DNA of 64,000 nucleotides from Hyphomicrobium_A sp964493785 (GTDB lineage Bacteria; Pseudomonadota; Alphaproteobacteria; Rhizobiales; Hyphomicrobiaceae): positions 70,343-134,342 of the forward strand of contig CAZBPM010000008.1 of the NCBI GenBank assembly GCA_964493785.1. Direction: 5' to 3'. The notes under the pieces were generated by a model. The model saw nothing but the letters and a program-made list of their open reading frames with translations, did no database searches and was not told the origin of the DNA. The position numbers and the translations under genes are program-made. Positions 44,901-51,854 of this stretch are shown here, piece after piece (positions within the stretch are counted from its first letter, which is position 1; every line of letters begins with the position of its first letter).

Positions 44901-45181
44901 CCAGCGGGCGCGCCGCTGAGGCTGGACGCATCGAAGATGCGCAGGGATGGCCCGCTCAGATCGATGAAGGTGCGGTCCAGGGGATCGACGCCGGGCGGGA
45001 GTTTATCCGTGGCCAGCGCAGTGCCGGAGAAGCCGGTGACTGCAACGTCGCCTGCCCGGATTGCTGCTGCCGCCGGCGCCTCGCCGACAGTCTGGGCGGG
45101 AGAACTGCCGCTCATCACCAGAGTTGTGAATGCGACTGAGGCCGCGACCGCAATCGGGGCCATCCAACGGGACACGTGCAT
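38969..45181 (-). CDS. Giant secreted modular protein: propeller-like domain, FPPV repeats, eight DUF11-like modules, Cys-rich tail
   Basis: A 2070-residue protein with a signal peptide (about 1-30). Residues about 40-470 look like a beta-propeller or NHL/YncE-like domain (LYASDLDNGLIHRFGL, ITSIAFDASGRMLLAQRG). A Gly/Glu-rich linker carries FPPI and three FPPV motifs. Eight DUF11-like modules follow, each opening with a K-G/C signature such as KTGPATCAPGSECSFQL and containing paired Cys. The C-terminal ~320 residues hold Cys-rich modules, four of them near-identical (ARPIGTFPNCCPRGTHFERG). No LPXTG, autotransporter or type I signal is seen. Function is unknown; a surface or matrix structural role stabilised by disulfides is inferred. 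Confidence 0.85.
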   Translation of the reverse strand: MHVSRWMAPIAVAASVAFTTLVMSGSSPAQTVGEAPAAAAIRAGDVAVTGFSGTALATDKLPPGVDPLDRTFIDLSGPSLRIFDASSLSGAPAGQLVNAPLRLDFPAKDIGQVFALAIDPSDNGGPPRIFAAATSAFGLRIVGAGRAADGKPIRLKAGAPDASFMEGQFGSLSSDSPGAIYKIDGATGTATYLADTAFSGSLNSGPGIGGLAYDPASRTLYASDLDNGLIHRFGLEYNAADLGQFDHGVAGRRAAGLEAVSDDGNRLDITSNDFKADDPATWGFTQPARRIDALAVHAGRLYYAVAEGPEIWSVGLSGGAFLSDPRLEVAVKADQPFPITSIAFDASGRMLLAQRGSLKSPYDYGSFADTGAQVLRYTLEAPDDPSTPGLWSKDPATYAIGTADGNNAGSGGVSLQYGYKPDGILDLNTCDGAVAVTGDTLGANATASGVQFNALELVRPANVPPTQSASIDFDPRQEDPSAQGHVGSVAALRQCGVDAGFPPIAEGGPPVEGGDAFPPVADGGAGGGGGTFPPVEDGGGGATADEGGGETFPPVEETTEDGGGGTVDPNAANLAPTKTQTCKLVAPDKAECEYRINLANTSPTTPFVANDIIFEDRFSVAPQSFEPGFSANKTATGFTTEPSDFGATTIPPGPQDFSNQIKATFAVPPGGLTVENCITIKPGPGGEPARPDLAKSKEQPALPDLPASTSNGFDRAVAISGVPQCVQRGTVRDCSWIVTLSNPGTVPVGANFSVTIPGTNPGMSAGPGVATGREGNTIHFSTSPQLPPKGQRSFEVRGTFSAEPEGPITATASVSNGDAADVNAANNSASAASGTAAPQVVPSTGVTTEDANPADNTSCIAWNSNTPDDQGTPTPEPTLPPPVEPEQPQPSEAGQISLLKTGVACKDKKACTFTFAVKNTSANDFDGDVEFDDSITGDGAIFGATTIAPAPPAPWSCPKSGQGFKCTAKLKIPANGAAPPLSLTFDLGPGIGAVKEAKNCATLKGAPAPSCATLQLDGTPGPNPGPQGEAKLTVTKTGPAECSDLGGCDFTIAIKNEGGTAVNGPIVVNEEVTLDGKAAPGALIVPNQTWTCTPGGTSTCTSIPAMIIGPQGTATLRVKVIFSQPTGAKVMQNCASVVGAAAKPCVSANLIQGPKLLLKKEKVDGVCDPVCTFRITAKNIGNADLKGPIKIVDFPANIKSAIGNTDIKAEVISATMVGSPVTVTCNKPGNIWCDIGVDRLPPGIDITFDLTTSVGVTDFTGENCVLPRDVLAGSVTSVCTSMVGKRPEGPNLALEKRNASPGTKGADHCELKGECLFIIRVTNTGKSDFVGPISISDTISLGAPELLEEGPGGNIGWTCTKAGAGGIGAPSINCTIPGAPNPIKPGTFGPLAPGKFIELGISVKPGKTWKDSNVLKNCAEFVDPPAGMGPIKSCASQKLDPFKVKVAKTGDQSCQPGSECRFDLDIFNDDQIVHDDPVTVSDKLSGLSSAQIVSITPTAGADPFPCSPAPTQIPFTCTGHMNLTPGEHNRYTMIVRLPADASAKAFSNCASVGGEEGSPESGSDPACHSVQLAPPDQPFSLKIDKTGPATCAPGSECSFQLTLTNTGSAEHKGAVTLTDGLSGVDSMSIVSTSPSLPCAEQPADIPFNCKTGEDFAIPAGGARTFRITARVPRSADTFTNCAIVAAGKAAGGGAGAADSSSSCVTVKSPEKPKTTTTPECQGGMVLMDEGLCACPVGTNWNGRNCVRPVAPPQPICEGARPIGIFPNCCPRGTHFERGACRPNKDDDGGGGTNGTSGPKPRPVCEGARPIGTFPNCCPRGTHFERGACRLNKIDDGGETKPPPPPPVCKGARPIGTFPNCCPRGTHFERGACRPNKDDDGGGGTDGTTGPKPRPVCQGARPIGTFPNCCPRGTQFKRGVCRPDKTDDGKGDGGSNTTSQPCPVGTIGKFPNCKCPLGMTGRPPNCCPPGTRFEGGVCKRPPVKCPAGTHLSRSGQCVPDASPTPSKTEGSKGKCTRGMVGTPPNCFCPAPKRMFRGRCTMAPKPTPTPTPTPKACPSGLTGPNCDQIIVR
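39412..39925 (-). repeat. Four near-identical Cys-rich coding repeats
   Basis: Within the giant protein gene four consecutive modules of about 37-48 residues share CxGARPIGxFPNCCPRGT and FxRGxCR, joined by Asp/Gly-rich or Pro-rich linkers. The DNA identity is high enough for recent duplication and possible copy-number change. Confidence 0.85.
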
Positions 45182-45231
45182 CTCAACCCTGTGCCAGAAC
45201 TGCTATCTGCGGTGCCGTGATTTTCTCAGGA

Positions 45232-45516
45232 TTAGTGGCGCGCTGCCTCATCCGTTCGGATGAGGCGTCGGGGATGGTGTCGAAAAAGGAGGGCGGCTCC
45301 GGCCACCAGCTTGATGAGGTCGGCCTGGCGCCGGCAGTCCGTCTTTTGAAACAGATCGCGCAAATGTGTCATGACCGTTGTCGCTGTGCTGCCGCGGCCG
45401 CTAGGCCCTCCGGCAGTAGAGAAAGCAAAATCTCTGGAGCTCAAATCGTCGGCAGTGATCGCGCCGTGGTCGTCGACAAAGCCTCCCCTGCAAGCGGATG
45501 AGGCCAGAGCTTTCTC
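45232..45516 (-). pseudogene. Remnant of a LuxR-type HTH regulator
   Basis: The frame encodes ATTVMTHLRDLFQKTDCRRQADLIKLVAG, a clear C-terminal LuxR recognition helix, but the first helix of the domain is garbled (STAGGPSGRGS) and in-frame stops lie at 45517-45525. Bases upstream to about 45720 contain further arginine-rich frames without a continuous protein. I read it as a regulator decayed by deletion and frameshift. A perfect 10-bp hairpin (45245-45266) lies inside the remnant. The gap 45517-45807 holds no other gene. Confidence 0.55.
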
Positions 45517-45807
45517 TCATAGTTATTGCTTGTACGGAAGAAGTTTGAATGGGGTTGAGGTGGCTTACGATGCTCGTTCGGCGGACTTGGTTGTCGGTGT
45601 GCAAACAATGGACGGAAGAAATCCCATCGGCCTGCTCGCCGGTCGGAGCCCGAGTAGCGCAGAGCTCCGTCCCGCCTATGCATCGCGGATGTTCTGCTCG
45701 CTCCGCCGCTAAGTCGCGTTTGCGTCGCTCCGGACACGGAGACGCGAGGCGACGGTCGGGCCCCAACACCCTATGATCGCGCTCCAAGGCGGCGGACAGG
45801 GTGATGC

Positions 45808-46713
45808 ATGGCATATGACGTTCTGATTGCTGGCGCGGGCCCGGCCGGCATGAGCGCCGCTCTCGTATTGGCCCGCTGCCGTCGCGAGGTCCTTTTGTGC
45901 GGCTGGGGCAAGCGACGCAATTACGCTTCGCATGGTATTCACAGTCTGCTCACGCATGAAGGGCGCACTCCGGACGACTTCATCGCCGCGGCGGAGGCGG
46001 ACCTGACGCGGTACACTGCACTGCAGCGGCGCAGTGTCGAGGTGGTGTCCATCGCGCCCAACGGCAATTGCTTCGAGTTCCGCTGCTCCGACGGCAGCAG
46101 CGGTCAGGCGAAGAAGGTTCTGCTGGCAACGGGGCTCGCCGATGAGCTGCCGGCACTCTCCGGCATCGAGGCGTTGTATGGCTGCTCGGTGCATCACTGT
46201 CTTTATTGCGACGGATTCGAATACGCCGATAAACCGATCGCCGCTTTCGGCGAAGGCGACAAGGGCGCAGGTCTTGCCCTCATGATGAAGCAGTGGTCGG
46301 CTGACGTCGTGTTGCTGACGAACGGCGGGGCGGTACCAAGCGCCGAGATGGATGATCGCCTTCAGTCGCATGGCATCCGGCGCATCGAGACCAAGATCGC
46401 GGGACTGGAAGGAGATGGCAGCATTCTCCGCCGGGTCCGCTTTACCGATGGCTCGCATTTAGAGCGAGCTGCGCTGTTCTTTTCGACGGGTTGCCATCAG
46501 AAGTCGGATCTATGGCGTGCGCTCGGCTGCGCGCGTGACGAGAAGGGCGGCATCATCACCGATCCCCTGACCGAGGAAACCACCGTCGCCGGTGTCTATG
46601 TTGCGGGTGACGTCTCGCGCGACGTACTGCTTGTCTGCGTCGCGATGGCAGAGGGAGCCAAGGCGGCGGTCGCGATCAATCGCGCGCTGCTGCGTGAGGA
46701 TGGCTTGCTGTAG
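45808..46713 (+). CDS. Thioredoxin-reductase-like FAD/NAD(P) oxidoreductase
   Basis: A 301-residue flavoprotein of the class II pyridine nucleotide-disulfide reductase type. FAD binds at VLIAGAGPAGMSAALVLA, the redox-active pair is CLYC in VHHCLYCDGFE, and the closing motif GVYVAGDVSRDV is present. The NAD(P)-binding half is less canonical: AAFGEGDKGAGLAL replaces GxGxxA, so cofactor preference is uncertain. It could reduce a small disulfide protein, perhaps linked to the Cys-rich secreted proteins next door, but that is speculation. Confidence 0.85.
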   Translation: MAYDVLIAGAGPAGMSAALVLARCRREVLLCGWGKRRNYASHGIHSLLTHEGRTPDDFIAAAEADLTRYTALQRRSVEVVSIAPNGNCFEFRCSDGSSGQAKKVLLATGLADELPALSGIEALYGCSVHHCLYCDGFEYADKPIAAFGEGDKGAGLALMMKQWSADVVLLTNGGAVPSAEMDDRLQSHGIRRIETKIAGLEGDGSILRRVRFTDGSHLERAALFFSTGCHQKSDLWRALGCARDEKGGIITDPLTEETTVAGVYVAGDVSRDVLLVCVAMAEGAKAAVAINRALLREDGLL

Positions 46714-46734
46714 CCGTGCGGTGCGTTGCGGGAC

Positions 46735-47661
46735 CTAGCCGAAGACAGACCACTCCAGCCGTTCAGCGAGGCCTTGCAGCGCCTCGGTCCCGAGCTGGGA
46801 GTTGCCGTATCGATCCAATCCGGGCGACCACACGGCAATAGATGCGCGTCCGGGCGCCACCGCCAGTATCCCGCCGCCGACACCGCTCTTCGCAGGGAGC
46901 CCGACTCTAAAGGCGAAATCACCGGATGCATCGTACTGCCCACACATCAGCATCAACGAGCAGATGCGACGCGCCCGTTCACGAGAGATCACGGTGCAGC
47001 CATCCTGAGGCATGCGCCCGCCATTGGCGAGGAAGAGGCCGGCGCGCGCCAACTGGCGGCATGACATCGCGATCGCGCACTGATGAAAATAGACGCCGAG
47101 AGGCAGCTCGGGCGCGTGCTGGAGATTGCCGAATGAGCGCATGTAGTTTGCCAAAGCAATATTCCTATGGCCCGTCTGTTGCTCGCTTCGTGCAACCGCG
47201 GGGTCCACGGTGATGCTGTCGTCGTCGGCCACCGACCGCACGAACCGCACGATCTCACCGATCGCTTCCTTCGGACGATGGCCGGCCAGGATCGCGTCGC
47301 AGACGACGATTGCACCCGCGTTGATGAAGGGGTTCCGCGGAATGCCGTTCTCGTGCTCGAGCTGCACGATCGAGTTGAAGCTGCTGCCCGAGGGCTCGCG
47401 ACTGACGCGGCGCCAGATTTCATCGCCAAGCTTGCCGAGAGCAAGTGTAAGGGCGAACACCTTCGAAATGCTCTGGATCGAGAACGGCTCATCGCCGTCG
47501 CCGGCGCAATAGACTTCACCGTCTACCGTCGCGACCGCCATTCCAAATTTACCAGGGTTGACCTTCCCAAGTTGGGGGATGTAATCGGCGACCTTGCCCA
47601 ATCCTCGCCGAGGCATGAGCTCCGTGTAGGTTAGGTCTATCTGCCGCTTCAGATCAGCCAT
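46735..47661 (-). CDS. glsA: Glutaminase (serine-dependent, GlsA family)
   Basis: Hydrolyses L-glutamine to glutamate and ammonia. The beta-lactamase-like fold shows FSIQSISKVFALTLALG with the catalytic Ser-x-x-Lys, EPSGSSFNSIVQLE and GIPRNPFINAGAI, all characteristic. ATG 47661 gives 308 residues, the usual family length; the open frame continues to 47700. It is divergent from the tetR-type gene and from a permease/ligase/amidohydrolase series, suggesting a nitrogen-linked neighbourhood. Confidence 0.93.
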   Translation of the reverse strand: MADLKRQIDLTYTELMPRRGLGKVADYIPQLGKVNPGKFGMAVATVDGEVYCAGDGDEPFSIQSISKVFALTLALGKLGDEIWRRVSREPSGSSFNSIVQLEHENGIPRNPFINAGAIVVCDAILAGHRPKEAIGEIVRFVRSVADDDSITVDPAVARSEQQTGHRNIALANYMRSFGNLQHAPELPLGVYFHQCAIAMSCRQLARAGLFLANGGRMPQDGCTVISRERARRICSLMLMCGQYDASGDFAFRVGLPAKSGVGGGILAVAPGRASIAVWSPGLDRYGNSQLGTEALQGLAERLEWSVFG

Positions 47662-47761
47662 GGAACGGCTCGTCACTGCGTAGACCCGCCACGACCGCAC
47701 CTGCTACAGATGACGCCTCGGCGCGGCGACGAATCGGCAATTCCAAGGACGTCCACTGAAC

Positions 47762-48397
47762 ATGACCCAGAAGACCAAGGCGCGAAAACCGTCGCAGAAA
47801 GCGGGATCGCCGAAGGAAGGTTTGGCTCGGCGGCAGGAGATCCTGTCCGCTGCTCTCAACCTTTTTTCCTCGCGCGACTACTCGACCATCACGATCAAGG
47901 AAATCGCTCAGCTTGCGGGCGTGAACACGTCCCTGCTCTACTACTACTTCGAGGACAAGGAAGCGCTGTTTCGTGCGGCTCTCGAGGAGGCCGTCGGGAC
48001 CGCGATGAGGAACTATGACGATGTCGCAAGCAAGCACTCGGAGCCGGTCGACCTCATCGATGATTGGTTCCAAATGCATGTCGTCCTCGCCGAAGATATT
48101 CGTCGCCTGGTCAAGATTCTGATGGACTACTCTGGGTCACCGTCTCAGACCCGCGTGCTGGACGACGTCGTACGGAAGTTCTACGACGTGGAGATCCAGA
48201 TCCTGACAAAGGCCATCCGCCGGGGACAACGCGCGGGGCTCTTCAACGCGGTATCGCCGCAAGCTGCCGCGGCGTTCGCATCGACGCATCTGGATGGCAT
48301 CATGGTGCGGTCCGTCATTCAGCCTCAGCTCGATATCGCAGGCGCTGTCGACACCCTGCGTGAGGCGTTCTGGGCTTACGTCGGCTACAAAAAGTAG
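47762..48397 (+). CDS. TetR-family transcriptional regulator
   Basis: A 211-residue repressor-type regulator. The N-terminal HTH lies at about 20-70 (RRQEILSAALNLFSSRDYSTITIKEIAQLAGVNTSLLYYYFEDKEALF in parts), followed by an all-helical ligand domain. The N-terminus is Lys-rich. A perfect 15-bp-arm palindrome between this gene and the permease gene at 48619 is the likely operator. The ligand is unknown but probably relates to the amine or amide handled by the downstream operon. Confidence 0.9.
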   Translation: MTQKTKARKPSQKAGSPKEGLARRQEILSAALNLFSSRDYSTITIKEIAQLAGVNTSLLYYYFEDKEALFRAALEEAVGTAMRNYDDVASKHSEPVDLIDDWFQMHVVLAEDIRRLVKILMDYSGSPSQTRVLDDVVRKFYDVEIQILTKAIRRGQRAGLFNAVSPQAAAAFASTHLDGIMVRSVIQPQLDIAGAVDTLREAFWAYVGYKK

Positions 48398-48505
48398 CCG
48401 CCCTCTTCTTCCCTGCGTCAGCATCTTCGTCCCCGGCCGCAGCATCGCCGACATCGGCGGTGTCGCGGTTTTCACCACGTAAAAAGTGGAGAGTTCCGCT
48501 TCGGC

Positions 48506-48539
48506 ACACGTGTTGATTGACCGATCAATCAACACGTGT
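48506..48539. promoter_or_regulatory. TetR-type palindromic operator
   Basis: ACACGTGTTGATTGA and TCAATCAACACGTGT are perfect 15-base inverted arms separated by CCGA, giving the TTGACCGATCAA-like core typical of TetR-family operators. It lies 109 bases after the tetR-type gene and 80 bases before the permease start. Confidence 0.8.
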
Positions 48540-48618
48540 CAAGGTCGCCTCCATAGGGACTGAACGCTAGGAAGGCGGATAGAACACAACAAGTGTCGCC
48601 CGCCTGAGGGAGGTTAAA

Positions 48619-50250
48619 TTGACCGACGCTACGCTGCCTCAGGCAGCCGCCGGCAGGGCGGGTGCCGCAGACAACTATTCTCTCGTTCGCACTCTGGATT
48701 GGACGCACGCGTTTTGGTTTGCGGCCGGCACGCCCGCGCTCGTCTTGTTTTCCGTGGGCGCCATCGCAGCGACTTCCGGCAACATCTCGCCGCTGGTTTG
48801 GACCATCTCAATTCTGTTCGGCTTCGTTCAGGCATTCACGTACGCCGAGATCTCGTCGATGTACCCGCACAAGTCGGGTGGTGCATCGGTCTACGGGGCG
48901 CTCGCGTGGGTTCGTTACGGCAAGATGCTCGGCCCGATTTCGGTCTGGTCCAATTGGTTTTCGTGGACGCCCGTTCTTGCGATCGGAACCGGATTGGGCG
49001 CGGGCTACATCCTGAACCTGTTCTTCACGCCAGGGCATTGGATACAGACCTGGCAGGTCACTCTTCTGGATCTCAGCTTCCTGAAGGAAGGCCTCAGCCT
49101 GCGGATCAACTCGGTGTTCATCCTGGGCTGGCTGCTGGTTCTCGCAGTGTTCTCAGTCCAGCATCGCGGCGTCTTGAAAGCCGCCAATCTTCAAAAGCTG
49201 CTCGCCATCACCGCTCTCGCACCGCTGATGATCATCGGCCTGGTGCCGCTGCTCTCGGGCAATATCTCCGCGGAGAGCTTCATTCCGTTTGTGCCCCTGG
49301 CTCGCGATACCGCGGGCAACCCCGTCCCCGGTGCATGGGATATGGCGGGCTGGACCGTCTTTGCCGGCGCTCTCTTCATCGCGGGCTGGTCGACTTACGC
49401 CTTTGAGACGGCTGTCTGCTACACACGCGAGTTCAAAAATCCCGGCACCGATACGCCACGGGCACTCATCGCTGCGGGCTTGCTGTGCGTAGTGGTGTTC
49501 TCGTTGGTGCCACTCGCCTTCCAGGGTTCTCTCGGCCTCAACGGCATGCTCGATCCAGGCATTTACAGCGGCATGGGTGTTGCCGATGCGATGGCGGGAA
49601 TGATCGGCGCCAACGCCATCGTGACCAAGGTGCTGGTGGTGATGCTGATCCTCGCGCTGCTGCTGACGGTCAGCATGTCGATGGCCGGCTCGGCGCGCAC
49701 GCTCTACCAGGGTGCCGTTGACGGATGGCTTCCGCGCTACCTCGGCCGGGTGAACAACCACGGCGCGCCTGTAGCGGCCATGTGGACGGACCTGTGCTTC
49801 AACATGCTGCTGTTGATGATGTCCGATTACGTGTTCCTGCTGGCCATCGCCAACGTCAACTACATGATCTTCAACTTCCTCAATCTCCAAGCGGGTTGGC
49901 TGCATCGCATCGACCGCCCCGAAATGCCCCGCCCCTACCGCGCTCCGACCGTAGTCCTCGCAGCAGGCGCCGTTCTCGGCTTCGTCAATCTCCTGCTGCT
50001 CGGCATGGGCGCCAACATCTGGGGACCGGGGACTCTCGCCGCAGGCTTCGCCGTCGCGCTGATGATCCTGCCGGTCTTTGCCTTCCGGCACTACGTGGTG
50101 GATCGCGGCAAGTTCCCCGCGCAGACCTTCGAGGATTTCGCAGGCGTCGATCAATCGGAGGTCAAGACGCGTGCCGGAATTCTTCCATACCTGACGCTCG
50201 CTGCCGGCGCTGCAGTCATCGCGTTTGGCTACAGCATCGCAGTCTACTGA
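48619..50250 (+). CDS. APC-family amino acid/amine permease
   Basis: A 543-residue secondary transporter with about 12 hydrophobic segments. The APC-type first helix region FWFAAGTPALVLFSVGAIAATSG and the FVQAFTYAEISSMYPHKSGGASVYGALAW segment are recognisable. The start is TTG at 48619, decided by the strong GAGGGAGG five bases upstream and the lack of a nearer ATG. It heads an operon with the ligase and amidohydrolase genes, under the palindromic operator. Substrate is inferred to be an amino acid, amine or amide. Confidence 0.88.
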   Translation: MTDATLPQAAAGRAGAADNYSLVRTLDWTHAFWFAAGTPALVLFSVGAIAATSGNISPLVWTISILFGFVQAFTYAEISSMYPHKSGGASVYGALAWVRYGKMLGPISVWSNWFSWTPVLAIGTGLGAGYILNLFFTPGHWIQTWQVTLLDLSFLKEGLSLRINSVFILGWLLVLAVFSVQHRGVLKAANLQKLLAITALAPLMIIGLVPLLSGNISAESFIPFVPLARDTAGNPVPGAWDMAGWTVFAGALFIAGWSTYAFETAVCYTREFKNPGTDTPRALIAAGLLCVVVFSLVPLAFQGSLGLNGMLDPGIYSGMGVADAMAGMIGANAIVTKVLVVMLILALLLTVSMSMAGSARTLYQGAVDGWLPRYLGRVNNHGAPVAAMWTDLCFNMLLLMMSDYVFLLAIANVNYMIFNFLNLQAGWLHRIDRPEMPRPYRAPTVVLAAGAVLGFVNLLLLGMGANIWGPGTLAAGFAVALMILPVFAFRHYVVDRGKFPAQTFEDFAGVDQSEVKTRAGILPYLTLAAGAAVIAFGYSIAVY

Positions 50251-50347
50251 CAGGCCAGAAACTTCGGTGGCGGCACGCCGAGCCTGTCTCACAGCGATGG
50301 CTGCCGGCCGAACCAACCACTCGGAAAACGTAATCAGGACCAAACCA

Positions 50348-51709
50348 ATGACAACGGATAAAGACAGCTCAGTCGCTACTCTCAAGAAGAAGCTCGAGAC
50401 GGCTGGTGTGAAGTACATGATGCCGACGTATGTCGACATGCACGGCGTCTCCAAGACGAAGGTCGTTCCCCTGCCCCACATCGAGGACATGGTCGACGGA
50501 TCGGAGCTGTGCACCGGCGCCGCCCTCGACGGCGTTCCGCAGGACGTGAGCGACGAGGAGGTGTCGTCACATCCAGACGTACGCTCGGCGACGATCCTGC
50601 CTTGGAATAGCGACGTCGCATGGTTCGCCAGCGATCTGTGGTGCGGCGGAAAGCCGTTCGAGCCCTGCAGCCGGAACATCCTGAAGCGGACGTTGGCGAT
50701 CGCCGACGAGATGGGGTACGGGGTCAATCTGGGCATCGAGGCTGAGTTCTTCGTGCTCAAGGATGACGAGCAGAACGGGTTCAGCCCGCTGTCCGATCGC
50801 CACCATCTCGCCAAGCCCGCCTATGACGTTTCGCGCTTCCTCGATAACCGCGGGTGGTTGTTCGAACTCGTCAACGCCATGAACGATCTCGGATGGGACG
50901 TCTACTCGCTGGACCACGAGGACGGCATCGGCCAGTTCGAGATCGATTTCCGGCACGCCGATGCGCTGACGATGTCGGACCGCTACGTCTTCTTCCGGTT
51001 GATGGCACATGAAATCGCACGCAAGCATGGCGGCTTCGCCACGTTCATGCCCAAGCCGTACGCGGACCGCGCGGGAAGCGGAGCGCACTTCAACATGTCG
51101 CTTGCCGACAAATCCACCGGCAGGAACCTGTTCGCGTCCGACGACGATGAGCGTGGATGCAAGCTCGGCAAACTGGGCTATCACTTCATCGCAGGCGTGC
51201 TGAAGCACTTGCCGGCGATCTGTGCGGTCGTTGCGCCGACCGTCAACAGCTACAAGCGCCTCGTCACCAAAGGAAGCATGTCCGGCTTCACCTGGGCGCC
51301 GGTATTCCTCTGCTACGGCAACAACAACCGCACGAACACGGTGCGCATTCCCAAGAGCGGCGGTCGTGTGGAGCTTCGCGTGGCGGACAGCGCCTGCAAT
51401 CCGTACCTCGGTGCTGCAATGACCATTCGCGCCGGGCTTGAAGGCATTCGCGATCAGCTCGACCCGGGTGAGCCGCATCTCGACAACATGTATCTCAAGA
51501 CGCCGCAGGAGCTGGTCGAGCTGGGCGTGAAGCAGCTCCCAGGATCGCTCTCGGAGGCGCTCGATGCATTCGAGGCTGACCCGCTTTCGAAGGACGTGTT
51601 CGGCGACGCAATGTTCAAATCGTGGCTCGAATTCAAGCGTGATGAGTGGCACGCCTACACGAACCACGTATCGCAATGGGAAGTCGCGCGTTACCTGAAA
51701 TTCTATTGA
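50348..51709 (+). CDS. Glutamine-synthetase-like ligase (GlnT / gamma-glutamylamide synthetase type)
   Basis: A 453-residue member of the glutamine synthetase superfamily. The N-terminal beta-grasp contains YVDMHGVSKTKVVPL. The catalytic domain has GIEAEFFVLKDD (metal-binding Glu), GIGQFEIDF, AGSGAHFNMSL and NSYKRLV, and RIPKSGGRVELRVADSACNPYL spans the ATP and glutamate sites. Proteins of this GlnT/GmaS group ligate glutamate to ammonia or to small amines such as methylamine. The genomic partners (permease, amidohydrolase, glutaminase) favour amine or amide handling. ATG 50348 is chosen; the frame opens at 50225 inside the permease gene. Confidence 0.88.
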   Translation: MTTDKDSSVATLKKKLETAGVKYMMPTYVDMHGVSKTKVVPLPHIEDMVDGSELCTGAALDGVPQDVSDEEVSSHPDVRSATILPWNSDVAWFASDLWCGGKPFEPCSRNILKRTLAIADEMGYGVNLGIEAEFFVLKDDEQNGFSPLSDRHHLAKPAYDVSRFLDNRGWLFELVNAMNDLGWDVYSLDHEDGIGQFEIDFRHADALTMSDRYVFFRLMAHEIARKHGGFATFMPKPYADRAGSGAHFNMSLADKSTGRNLFASDDDERGCKLGKLGYHFIAGVLKHLPAICAVVAPTVNSYKRLVTKGSMSGFTWAPVFLCYGNNNRTNTVRIPKSGGRVELRVADSACNPYLGAAMTIRAGLEGIRDQLDPGEPHLDNMYLKTPQELVELGVKQLPGSLSEALDAFEADPLSKDVFGDAMFKSWLEFKRDEWHAYTNHVSQWEVARYLKFY

Positions 51710-51854
51710 TACCTGAGAGAGGCGCGAACGAACGATCTGTTCGGCTTCCAACTGGAAAGCGTTGCGGGCTCCCTTGCGCAGCGTTTTCCTTTTTTGGGTC
51801 GCACGTCGCGACGCGTCGCCATTGAAAAAATCATCACGCAGGATCATCCGCGCC

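Noticed and set aside
43442..45139. 565-codon plus-strand open frame opposite the giant secreted protein
   Set aside because: The minus-strand frame has a signal peptide and consistent modules; the plus frame is Arg/Ala/Val-rich with none.
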